Part shown: in pieces, positions 1-8,518 of the stretch
Numbering within the stretch: position 1 is the stretch's first letter
Layout: each line of letters begins with the position of its first letter
The notes under the pieces: generated by a model
Told to the model about the DNA's origin: nothing
Seen by the model: the letters and a program-made list of their open reading frames with translations, nothing else
Databases searched by the model: none
Made by a program: the position numbers and the translations under genes
Assembly (NCBI GenBank): GCA_021442595.1
Contig: JABUST010000189.1
Location: 1-32,885 of the forward strand
Length of the DNA: 32,885 nt
Direction of reading: 5' to 3'
From: Lachnospiraceae bacterium
Lineage (GTDB): Bacteria; Bacillota; Clostridia; Lachnospirales; Bianqueaceae

Positions 1-87
1 GAAGGGGTATACCCCTTCCATCAGCTTATCCTTCCGTGAATCCCATTATTTATATGGTCATTCTGTACAGGATCGGTATCTGCTGCT

Positions 88-1590
88 ATGAATAAAAAAC
101 TGTCCCTTATTATTCCCCTTCTGGCCGGCATCCTTCTCTGCGGAGGGATTGGCCTCCTGCTTTCCGGAGACACCGGTCGCCGGCTGCTCAGCGGGCAGAA
201 GATTGATCTTCGCATCGGCCCGGGTCCGGACTCCTCCGGCTTCGAGTCGGAGACGGACACATCGCCGATTTCCTCAAGCTCAGCTCCTTCAGAAACGGAA
301 GGGGCTGATTCCTATGCCACGATAACCCTGTCTCTGGGAAACACCACTGTACCAGCTGATGCCTCCTCCCTGACACTGGCGCCGGAGGATTTCGATCCGG
401 AGATCCTTAAGGCCCAGCTTCCTTATCTGACAAACCTGAAGGAGCTGTATCTGACGAATACAGATCTGACGCAGGAACAGATCAAAGAACTGCAAGCATT
501 TTCGCCCGACCTGACTGTATGCTACTCCCTCAGTCTCTTTGGAGAGGAAATTCCCTGGGACGCCTCCTCTGTGGACCTTTCTTCCATGAAGGCAGATCAG
601 ATACAGGAGGCTGTCTCTGTACTGGAAAGACTACCGAATCTGGAAAAGATCATCCTTGGCCGTACAGAAGATTATTATAAGAACATGGCGGAATCCGGAT
701 CCGGAGAAAGTGCTTTTGCTCTTTCTTCTCTTACTCCCCGGGAGGTCTGCCTTTTGAAGGCACAGCTTCCCGGGATATTCCTGGATTACGGGTTCCTTCT
801 CTTCGGAAAACCGGTCTCCACTGCTGATGAAAGAATCGACTTTGAGGATCAATATATCGGTGATGAGGGTGAAGAGGAATTGCGCACTGCTCTGACCATC
901 CTCACCGGCTGCACTTATATGAAGCTGGAGGACTGCGGCTTCAGCAGTCCGGTACTGGCCGATGTGCGGGAGGATTTTCGGGAGCAGACTCAAATTGTAT
1001 GGCGGGTCCGCTTCGGGGAAATCGGAAGCTGCCTTACAGACACCTCCATCATCCGTCTGGCCAATGGCATGCTTCTGGATAATAACTGTTCGGAGCTGTA
1101 TTACTGTGAAGGTGCCGAATACATCGATTTCGGCCACGATGATTACCTCTCCGACTGCAGCTTTGTGGCAGGAATGCCCCATCTGAAGGCCGCCATCTTC
1201 TCCGGCTCTGAAATCTCCGACATATCTGCCTTTGCAAACTGTAAGGAACTTGAGTTCCTGGAAATCGCCTACTGCAGCTACGTGAAAGATATTTCTGCTT
1301 TGGCCGAATGCCCTTTACTGAATTATCTGAACCTGGCTTTCACCGGTGTTAAGGACCTGTCTCCTGTGGATCATGCTCCTCTGCTGACTATGTCTGCCCC
1401 GGGCGGAAGGATTCCAACGGAAGAAAGAATTCGCTTCATGGAAGTCCACCCGGATTGTCTTGTTCTCTTTGAGGGAGACACGCCCTACGGATATCCCTGG
1501 AGATACAAGGCAGACGGCAGCTTCTCCGATTATTACCGTATGCTTCGGCAAATATTCGATTACGACCACCCCAAGCATACGACAGAATGA
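88..1590 (+). CDS. Membrane-anchored leucine-rich-repeat surface protein
   Basis: 500 aa ORF; N-terminal hydrophobic signal/anchor (MNKKLSLIIPLLAGILLCGGIGLLL); repeated LRR-type strands (LTNLKELYLTNTDLTQEQIKEL, LEFLEIAYCSYVKDISAL, LLNYLNLAFTGVKDLSPV). Confidence 0.8.
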   Translation: MNKKLSLIIPLLAGILLCGGIGLLLSGDTGRRLLSGQKIDLRIGPGPDSSGFESETDTSPISSSSAPSETEGADSYATITLSLGNTTVPADASSLTLAPEDFDPEILKAQLPYLTNLKELYLTNTDLTQEQIKELQAFSPDLTVCYSLSLFGEEIPWDASSVDLSSMKADQIQEAVSVLERLPNLEKIILGRTEDYYKNMAESGSGESAFALSSLTPREVCLLKAQLPGIFLDYGFLLFGKPVSTADERIDFEDQYIGDEGEEELRTALTILTGCTYMKLEDCGFSSPVLADVREDFREQTQIVWRVRFGEIGSCLTDTSIIRLANGMLLDNNCSELYYCEGAEYIDFGHDDYLSDCSFVAGMPHLKAAIFSGSEISDISAFANCKELEFLEIAYCSYVKDISALAECPLLNYLNLAFTGVKDLSPVDHAPLLTMSAPGGRIPTEERIRFMEVHPDCLVLFEGDTPYGYPWRYKADGSFSDYYRMLRQIFDYDHPKHTTE

Positions 1591-1729
1591 AGCCCTTCTT
1601 TACTTTATTCGCGTGTCAAAATTTACACCTAAGTCATATAGTTATCTTCTATCTTTGTTACTCTGGATAAATATGCCAAATCGCTAAAAATAACCAAGTT
1701 GATTAGGACAAAGGAGGATATTCTCAAAC

Positions 1730-2626
1730 ATGGTTAGTGTTATTGTACCAGTCTATAACTCTAAAGAAACTTTGAAGCGATGCTTTGACTCAATTTTGAA
1801 TCAGCGTGATTGTCAAATTGAGCTTATTATAGTAGATGATGGTTCTTATGATGGTTCTTCGCTGTTGATAGATGAATACAGTGCCCGTCATTCTTGTATA
1901 AAAGTAATCCATCAACCTAATCTTGGAGTTGGCGCTGCCAGGAATGCAGGGTTATCGCTTGCCACCGGCGAGTTCTTATGTTTTGTCGATAGCGACGATT
2001 TCATCTATCCAACATTTTGTAAAGTTCTTTGTGAACAAATTGGATATAATGATATTGCTATTGCAGGCAGAGAAAAATACGCAGGAATGCGTTTTATAAG
2101 CAACAATACTGCTCCGCACACAATATACTGTAATGGCCTGACAGCCATAAAATACTTGCTCGAAGGAAAATACAACACACGCTCCGTCTGCGGGCGATTA
2201 ATCCGCAAGGATCTTCTATCTTCCATATCTTTTGTTGAAGGTCATGTTTTTGAGGAAGTACGATATTCAGTAGATATGTTTTCTCGATCCGATAAGGTTG
2301 TTATCGTTGATCAAATGCTATATTCATACAGGATGCGCGAAGGCTCTATTATGACATCAAATGAGAACCGCCAGGTTTTGGATCTCGCACTAATGTGTCG
2401 GTATGTTTTTGATGTATTAACCCAGGCCTGTCTTCTGCCTGAATGCAGGGATGAATTCACATCATGGTTATTTCTGGCAATAGCAAGAAACATGAAGCTT
2501 TTCGCAGATCAGGATATATCTGTAGATTTGTATAAAGAAGCGGCGAGAATTCTTTATTCTGTGTATGAGGAAAACCAAGGTCAAACCTACAAAGAGTATG
2601 GAGAAGTTTCAAATGACCGAAGATGA
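1730..2626 (+). CDS. Family 2 (GT-A) glycosyltransferase
   Basis: MVSVIVPVYNSKETLKRCFDSILNQ..ELIIVDDGSYDGS..NLGVGAARNAGLSLATGEFLCFVDSDD is the classic GT2 fold with DxD; strong SD AAAGGAGG upstream. Confidence 0.92.
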   Translation: MVSVIVPVYNSKETLKRCFDSILNQRDCQIELIIVDDGSYDGSSLLIDEYSARHSCIKVIHQPNLGVGAARNAGLSLATGEFLCFVDSDDFIYPTFCKVLCEQIGYNDIAIAGREKYAGMRFISNNTAPHTIYCNGLTAIKYLLEGKYNTRSVCGRLIRKDLLSSISFVEGHVFEEVRYSVDMFSRSDKVVIVDQMLYSYRMREGSIMTSNENRQVLDLALMCRYVFDVLTQACLLPECRDEFTSWLFLAIARNMKLFADQDISVDLYKEAARILYSVYEENQGQTYKEYGEVSNDRR

Positions 2627-4577
2627 TAAATGGGAACGTTTGACAATCACACTATCTGAATCTGCACCAAATATCGGGCTAAAAGTAGGCTGTGCTTTAG
2701 TAGAAGACAACAGCCGTTTAATTGCCTTTTCATATGAGAATGAAATCGATGGCCTTGAGTGGCATGAAATATTGCTCCTTAAGCTAAAAAATGTTCATGC
2801 ACATGGTCTCTTAACGCTATATGTAACGATAAATAACCTGTCGAAACAAGGTAATTTTGGATTATCCAATGTTTTGGGTATCTTCCCAATCAAGCGGGTC
2901 GTTATTGGAATGCCCGATCCCAGCCTTTCATCCATTAGAGAGGATGACCCAATTTACTCAATGGTGCCATTTTCACGATACTCTGATAAACTGAAAGAAG
3001 TTATTTTACAGATCAACCTGACCGCCTATACGAAAAGCCGCTGTTGGATAAAGAATAGTTTTTTTGAAAAAAAACGAATCCAGGAACTGGTGAAAGATAA
3101 TTTGTCCAAAAGAGGCTATGATACCTCAACTATTCTAACAGATTTCTCACACAATTATGAAACATTAGTTAACTCTCTTTCGACAAATGATGACATGCAG
3201 CAGAATATGCAAAATGATGTTTTGGAATCAATCAGTCAAGCCTTCAATTTCAAATATGGAATTGCAGGAGAATTGAAGGACGCCCGGGAATTTGATAATT
3301 CTGATTCATGGATTGATGCTGTAAAACGCGCTACATCATTATCGCTTGATAACAACCATTCTATTCCTCATATATTAAATGTGGGAGTAGGAAATGGTAA
3401 GGAAGCACTAACATTGTTTGATTCTCAATTTGGTGGTACTTTTATTGATATCGCACCATCTGGGTTGGAGCGCATAAAGCATCATTTCAAAAACGCCAGT
3501 TACTATGTCTGCAGTGCCAATAATCTTCCTGAAAACTTGTCAGAATCGTATGACATTTACTTGTCACTGCGCACCTTCAATTCAGCATATTTTGATGTTA
3601 TCCATGCAATTAAGGAGGCCTATCGTGTACTAAAACATCACGGAACTTTAATAATCTCAATTGCCAACGCATTTGTGGATGAACAAGATAATACCGTCAT
3701 TCCTGGATTACTATTACCCGGGACTAAATTTATTGATATATATCGTGGCCGGGAAATTACAAACGAGCTATCATATGTTCTCGGTGAAAATGGCTTTTAC
3801 TCTGTCGTGGAAACAGTAGTACCTACTGAAATCTTTATTACTGCCCGCAAAGACGCACCATTCTTAGGCAAAGAGACTCGTCAATCCACCGTTGGAAAAA
3901 ATATTCAATATTATATTAAACAGATTTCAACACTAGGACCATCTTTGCCTGATCCATATAAACTCATTAACCCCTATACAGTCCCCCCCTCCGATGATAT
4001 GTGGTCTGCAATAGATTCCTTTTATCGTCACTACTATGATGATACAGATAGCAGAATATTGATAATAGGTAGTAATCCCTCTCGATCCAGATCAGCAGTC
4101 TCAGGTATTCCTTACGAGGATCCTGTCAAGGAAGACATTGGAACGAACCCAAATGACACACACACAACCGGAAAAAAGAATTTTCTTCAAGACGTTATCG
4201 ATGAGTTAGGAGGCAAGAAACTCTTCTACAGAAAGTATTATATGGGCTTCTTCTTTCCATTCGGAATAGAAAGAACAAGCCCCCAAAAACGTCCAACAAA
4301 TGCAAATTATTATGAAGACCGCGCACTGTTGGAGGCCACAAAACCAATATCCCAAAAATCTCTTGAATATTTGCTGAAAACCGGCGTGAGAGACGACATC
4401 TGCTTTTGTCTTGGAAAGGGCAAACACTTTGAATGTATGCATTCACTCAATGCTGAATATCATTATTTTCAACAGATAGTTCCTTTGGAACATCCAAGAT
4501 ATATTACTCAATATCACAGGGAACAAACTGAGTATTTCCGCTCAAAATACATAACCGAATTAAAGAAATATATGTAA
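2613..4577 (+). CDS. Multidomain protein: RibD/CDA-like deaminase-fold domain (zinc motif degenerate) + SAM methyltransferase + SMUG2/DUF4918-like uracil-DNA glycosylase
   Basis: The ORF track starts at 2565; ATG 2613 with SD GGAGAAG (2600-2606) is preferred. N-term VGCALVEDNSRLIAFSYEN..LYVTINN..IKRVVIGMPDPS resembles RibD deaminase; HILNVGVGNGKEALTLFD..AYRVLKHHGTLIISIANAF resembles class I MTase; NPYTVPP..RILIIGSNPSRSRSAVSGIPYEDP..CFCLGKGK..IVPLEHPRYITQYHREQTEYFRSKYI resembles DUF4918/SMUG2. Confidence 0.75.
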   Translation: MTEDDKWERLTITLSESAPNIGLKVGCALVEDNSRLIAFSYENEIDGLEWHEILLLKLKNVHAHGLLTLYVTINNLSKQGNFGLSNVLGIFPIKRVVIGMPDPSLSSIREDDPIYSMVPFSRYSDKLKEVILQINLTAYTKSRCWIKNSFFEKKRIQELVKDNLSKRGYDTSTILTDFSHNYETLVNSLSTNDDMQQNMQNDVLESISQAFNFKYGIAGELKDAREFDNSDSWIDAVKRATSLSLDNNHSIPHILNVGVGNGKEALTLFDSQFGGTFIDIAPSGLERIKHHFKNASYYVCSANNLPENLSESYDIYLSLRTFNSAYFDVIHAIKEAYRVLKHHGTLIISIANAFVDEQDNTVIPGLLLPGTKFIDIYRGREITNELSYVLGENGFYSVVETVVPTEIFITARKDAPFLGKETRQSTVGKNIQYYIKQISTLGPSLPDPYKLINPYTVPPSDDMWSAIDSFYRHYYDDTDSRILIIGSNPSRSRSAVSGIPYEDPVKEDIGTNPNDTHTTGKKNFLQDVIDELGGKKLFYRKYYMGFFFPFGIERTSPQKRPTNANYYEDRALLEATKPISQKSLEYLLKTGVRDDICFCLGKGKHFECMHSLNAEYHYFQQIVPLEHPRYITQYHREQTEYFRSKYITELKKYM

Positions 4578-4602
4578 ACTCCACAGAAAGGATGGCAATA
4601 AA

Positions 4603-5364
4603 ATGAAATATCTCATAAACTTTACTGCATCTCATGCAAAACTTTACAAACGAGAACAAGACGATATGAAACTAATCCGATTCCTACCCATTGACTATAA
4701 AGAAAATGATTTCAATACACTGGAACAATCCATTTTCAATGCACTCCTTGAGTTATTGAATGATATTTCCGATGCAGACAACTCATCCACAAGAGTTATC
4801 TTCTCGCATTTCGATTTAGTATTATCTGATGAGACGAAATATAGAATCGTGATAGATGTCTATGTGAACTATGGCTTGTATTTGTATTTTGTCCCTGAAG
4901 ACTTAGCGTTGCATTATCAGAATTGCGCCTCACCATCTTCAGAGGAGAAACTGATAGATGGCATGCTTAAGCAAGCTTTTCGTAAGGTTGTCATCTGCGG
5001 CAGTTTTCAGCATCATCTTCAAGAAATTGAGAATATCATAAGAAAACTAAACGCTATGAATGTCACAGTATTAAGTCCTTGGACAACAAAAGTAATACCT
5101 GAGACTATTGGAACAGATTTCATATTACTTGAAGGTCAACAACCACTGCGTAATGAACGAGACACCTGGACTCATAAGTATAGACATATGGAACAGTTTA
5201 TTGACGCAGATGCCATAATAATATGTGATCCGTCTGGTCATGTCGGAAAAGGCACATTATTTGAAATAGGCTTTATGGTTGCCAACAACAAAAGAATAAT
5301 CTTTACTGAGAAACCACAAAATCTTTCCATCTTATTTCCATGTGAAATTGGTCTGGATATATAA
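4603..5364 (+). CDS. Nucleoside 2-deoxyribosyltransferase-like fold protein with uncharacterised N-terminal domain
   Basis: C-terminal half KVVICGSF..VLSPWTTK..HKYRHMEQFIDADAIIICDPSGHVGKGTLFEIGFMVANNKRIIFTEKP matches the NDT/Rossmann pattern (GSF.., ADAIIICDPSG..G.GT.FEIG). About 125 aa at the N-terminus not recognised. Confidence 0.65.
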   Translation: MKYLINFTASHAKLYKREQDDMKLIRFLPIDYKENDFNTLEQSIFNALLELLNDISDADNSSTRVIFSHFDLVLSDETKYRIVIDVYVNYGLYLYFVPEDLALHYQNCASPSSEEKLIDGMLKQAFRKVVICGSFQHHLQEIENIIRKLNAMNVTVLSPWTTKVIPETIGTDFILLEGQQPLRNERDTWTHKYRHMEQFIDADAIIICDPSGHVGKGTLFEIGFMVANNKRIIFTEKPQNLSILFPCEIGLDI

Positions 5365-5435
5365 AAAACAGAACTGCTTTTCTCTAGACAAAACATTCTA
5401 TTTTTGTAGTAAAGACTGTTTTCCAAATCTGATGC

Positions 5436-6419
5436 TTATTCACCAAACCATAAATACTTCGATTCTATTTCCCCCGGTGTTCTGGGATATGCATCCAGAT
5501 CCCACTCATAATACCAATAGTGCTTCTCGGACCATTCCATAAGCTGCTGATCCGTAAAAAAGCAGATATCATGACCATATCCTCTTTTTCCGACAGGAGA
5601 GGCATCCATATGATACCATTCTCCCTCAAATTGGAACATGATCCAGTAGTGCTCCCCATATCCGTAACTGGATTTTCTCTCCACCAGCAGGGTATCGCAG
5701 CCCACCCGGTTCAGCATCACCGTTGCCAGGGCTGCGTGGGTGAAGCAGTCTCCCCACCTTCTATGGAGTCCGGCCACGGCTTCCAGCTCCAGATCCTCAT
5801 GCTCATTGAATTCCAGCTGATAGATTATATGTTCCTGGATCCAGTGGTAAATTGTCCAGATCTTTTCCTCGTCTGTCATATTCTCTGTGCAGATACCTGC
5901 ATAGATGCTCTCCACGAGGATCGGAAGTTCATCTTTATCAAAACCGGAATTTTTCCAGGAAATCGCCTGCATATCACCGTCAGGCTTTACAAAAGTAAAC
6001 TCCGCTGTTTCCTGCACTTCATTTCCCGAGCTATCTGTGGCCAGATATGAGACAGTATAGGTTCCGGCTTCGTTTTCATTCACCTCGGAAATGTCTACGG
6101 TAAAGCGGATCTCTCCGTCAAAATCGTCATAAGCCGTTACGCCTTCTTTATAAAGGACAGTGGACCCGACGGTCACCACCCTGTCCTGCACACCGGAGAA
6201 GACCGGAGGCGTATGGTCTCGGAGAGAATCCACATATGTGAACAGGTCACTTCGTTCTGTAGCCGCAGTCTGTGAAATGGTGTTCGGGGCGCCCCTCGGG
6301 GCTGCCGGCTCGGCCCCTTCCTTGAAGGGCATGGATCTTTGACTAAACACCATACTGAGCTCGACCACCAGCAGGGCTATGATGACGATCCCTGTCGCCG
6401 CTTTCCATCCTTTGGTCAT
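5436..6419 (-). CDS. Transglutaminase-like domain protein with Ig-like (DUF5011-type) domain, membrane anchored
   Basis: N-terminal TM; DGEIRFTVDISEVNENEAGTYTVSYLATDSSGNEV Ig-like domain; GDCFTHAALATVMLNRVG..GEHYWIMFQFEGEWYHMDASP carries Cys/His/Asp of the transglutaminase core. Confidence 0.8.
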   Translation of the reverse strand: MTKGWKAATGIVIIALLVVELSMVFSQRSMPFKEGAEPAAPRGAPNTISQTAATERSDLFTYVDSLRDHTPPVFSGVQDRVVTVGSTVLYKEGVTAYDDFDGEIRFTVDISEVNENEAGTYTVSYLATDSSGNEVQETAEFTFVKPDGDMQAISWKNSGFDKDELPILVESIYAGICTENMTDEEKIWTIYHWIQEHIIYQLEFNEHEDLELEAVAGLHRRWGDCFTHAALATVMLNRVGCDTLLVERKSSYGYGEHYWIMFQFEGEWYHMDASPVGKRGYGHDICFFTDQQLMEWSEKHYWYYEWDLDAYPRTPGEIESKYLWFGE

Positions 6420-6433
6420 CGAGGTTGATCTCC

Positions 6434-7759
6434 TTACTCAAATACGGGATTCAGATAATGATTCTTGAAGCAGTCCCTCAGGTCCTGAAATCTCTGACTG
6501 TCTCTCCATCCGTTGCCGGTGGAGGTGTCACTCTCGCCCCATCTGAGATATTCACAATCCTCCGGAAGGAAGCTTCGAACCTGCTTATCCTGGGCTTCCG
6601 TCCAAACACAACCGGATGCCCAGAACCTCTGCAAATCATGCATGCCAGCCAGGAAGGTGAAGCTCTGGGGCTTCTTGACCCAGCAGATGTTCAGATCCTG
6701 CATCTTTGTGCAATATACCAGGGGGTCCCAGGATTGAATTTGATAATTGGCAAAGAGCTCCAGGTAACGCAGCTCCGTTAGCTCGCCGATGGGGGTGATA
6801 TCCGATACCCAGTTGTCCGCCAGAATCAGGATTCTCAGATCGGGGCAATACTTCAGGAAGGAAAGATCCGTAATGCGTTGATGTCCCAGATCCAAAGCCT
6901 GCAGCTTAGTGCAATACTGAAGCACTTCGCACTGCTCACTGGTAAGGCTGGGGGTATCGTGTTCATAGGCCATGGTGGAGAAAGCGATTTCATCCGTTCT
7001 AATCCGCCAGCGGTATCCCAGCTGCATGGTCCAGTGAATCTCCAGTTCCGGGAATGCTTCTCTCAGAGCTGCGCACTCCTCATTTGTCAGACCGGTGTCC
7101 GTCAAATCCACATACTCCACATGGGAGAGGGTCCTCAGGCAGAGCTTCAGTCCCTCCTGGTCGGTGATCTTCTTTTTCGTCAGATCCAGAGTAGTAATGT
7201 CACTGTGAACGCACATATCGGTAATCCCGGCATATTCCATGCTGAGATCGAAAACGATCTCAACCCCGGGAAGGGCTTCCCGGAACAGGCGGATTTCATT
7301 GGGTGTTCTGGGATCTCCCAGAAGCTCCAGGGTTTCCAGATTCGCAAGAAGCTGCAGCTCCCGCAGATTTCCGGTGGTCAGATCCATGCGAAGGACCCGG
7401 ATGTTGCTGCTGAAAGCCCTTCCACCTACGGTACAGAAGGTTGGCTGAAAGGTCTCTTTGAAAGCAGATTCCGCTGCCTCATCAGATTGATCATCGGTTG
7501 CATCTTCGGAAATGTCAGACAGAGCCTCTTCTCCGGACAGCATACCGGTTTCGTCTGAGGAGATTTCCAATACCGGAGTATCCTCCGTCCCTTCTTCACC
7601 GGAATCAGCAGAAAAAGAGGCATCTTTCGATGCCTCTTCCGAAAGGTTCGTACTTGTTCCAGTATTCTCTGCAGGGCTTTCACTGCACCCTGTCAGCATC
7701 ATGGTGACCAACAGGGTAAGACCTGCCAGGCATAGAATCATTCGCTTCAAAGTTTTCAT
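6434..7759 (-). CDS. Leucine-rich-repeat lipoprotein
   Basis: Signal peptide with lipobox LTGC; LRR segments (LQALDLGHQRITDLSFLKYCPDLRILILADNWVSDITPI); resembles the 88..1590 product. Confidence 0.8.
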   Translation of the reverse strand: MKTLKRMILCLAGLTLLVTMMLTGCSESPAENTGTSTNLSEEASKDASFSADSGEEGTEDTPVLEISSDETGMLSGEEALSDISEDATDDQSDEAAESAFKETFQPTFCTVGGRAFSSNIRVLRMDLTTGNLRELQLLANLETLELLGDPRTPNEIRLFREALPGVEIVFDLSMEYAGITDMCVHSDITTLDLTKKKITDQEGLKLCLRTLSHVEYVDLTDTGLTNEECAALREAFPELEIHWTMQLGYRWRIRTDEIAFSTMAYEHDTPSLTSEQCEVLQYCTKLQALDLGHQRITDLSFLKYCPDLRILILADNWVSDITPIGELTELRYLELFANYQIQSWDPLVYCTKMQDLNICWVKKPQSFTFLAGMHDLQRFWASGCVWTEAQDKQVRSFLPEDCEYLRWGESDTSTGNGWRDSQRFQDLRDCFKNHYLNPVFE

Positions 7760-8496
7760 CAGGTGTATTTAGCAGAGGCAGCCTTGGATATATATTGAAT
7801 AGAGGTTACATACCCATCTTCCAGGGCAATAATCAGGGTGGTGTTGTCCATCGTTATCTGGATCACATAGTCATCGGCAACTGCCAGTTCTCCGTACAGC
7901 TCCAATGCCCGATCTGCCGTGTCCCCGATGCAAAGTCCCTCCGGGGTCTCGATGACATCATTTTCAAAGGATACGGAATAAATCAGGTCAACCTCTTCTG
8001 CATCCTGGTAGGTGCAGAGCTCAAAGCCGCTGAAATAATAATACTTCATGACGCCCAGACCGGCGCAGCCCACATATTCCAGATAATCGCTGTATTCACC
8101 CAGCTGCTCCAGAATGGGCGCAGCCTCCTCATCCATGGCGATAGTCACATCACCGGTGACGAAAACAAGAGCGGAAACAGACGGGCCGGCTGCTTCCGGA
8201 GGATCACTCTCCGCAGCGGTTCCCTCTTCCGATGCTTCTTCCCCGGCATTTTCTGTTCCTCCTTCTGAAGCGGTCAGGACAGCTGCATCTGAGGACTCTG
8301 TCCCCTCTGCTGCCTCTTCCCCGGATGCTTCCGTCCTCTGCTCGGTCCCGGTCTGCTCCAGGGAAGATGTCCCGGCTGTCTCCTTGGAGCCACAGGCAGT
8401 CAAGGACAAAACCAGGGCTGCCACCAGCAGTGTCGGCAACAGCAGTGAGCTCATCGGCAGCTGCATTGCATTTTTGCTTTTTCTTGTGTTCGTCAT
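7759..8496 (-). CDS. Lipoprotein of unknown function with Ser/Glu/Ala-rich linker
   Basis: Lipobox SLTAC; acidic low-complexity linker; stop overlaps the ATG of the downstream LRR gene (TGATGA). Confidence 0.7.
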   Translation of the reverse strand: MTNTRKSKNAMQLPMSSLLLPTLLVAALVLSLTACGSKETAGTSSLEQTGTEQRTEASGEEAAEGTESSDAAVLTASEGGTENAGEEASEEGTAAESDPPEAAGPSVSALVFVTGDVTIAMDEEAAPILEQLGEYSDYLEYVGCAGLGVMKYYYFSGFELCTYQDAEEVDLIYSVSFENDVIETPEGLCIGDTADRALELYGELAVADDYVIQITMDNTTLIIALEDGYVTSIQYISKAASAKYT

Positions 8497-8518
8497 AGAT
8501 TCTCCTTCCCTTCCCTGC

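Noticed and set aside
1620-1660. Possible cassette promoter (TTTACA / TATAGT / TATCTT)
   Set aside because: No -35/-10 pair with 16-18 nt spacing could be found by eye.
5365-5435. Possible terminator after the cassette (ACAAAA..TTTTTGT, AAACAG..CTGTTT)
   Set aside because: Short AT-only stems and large loops; too weak to call.
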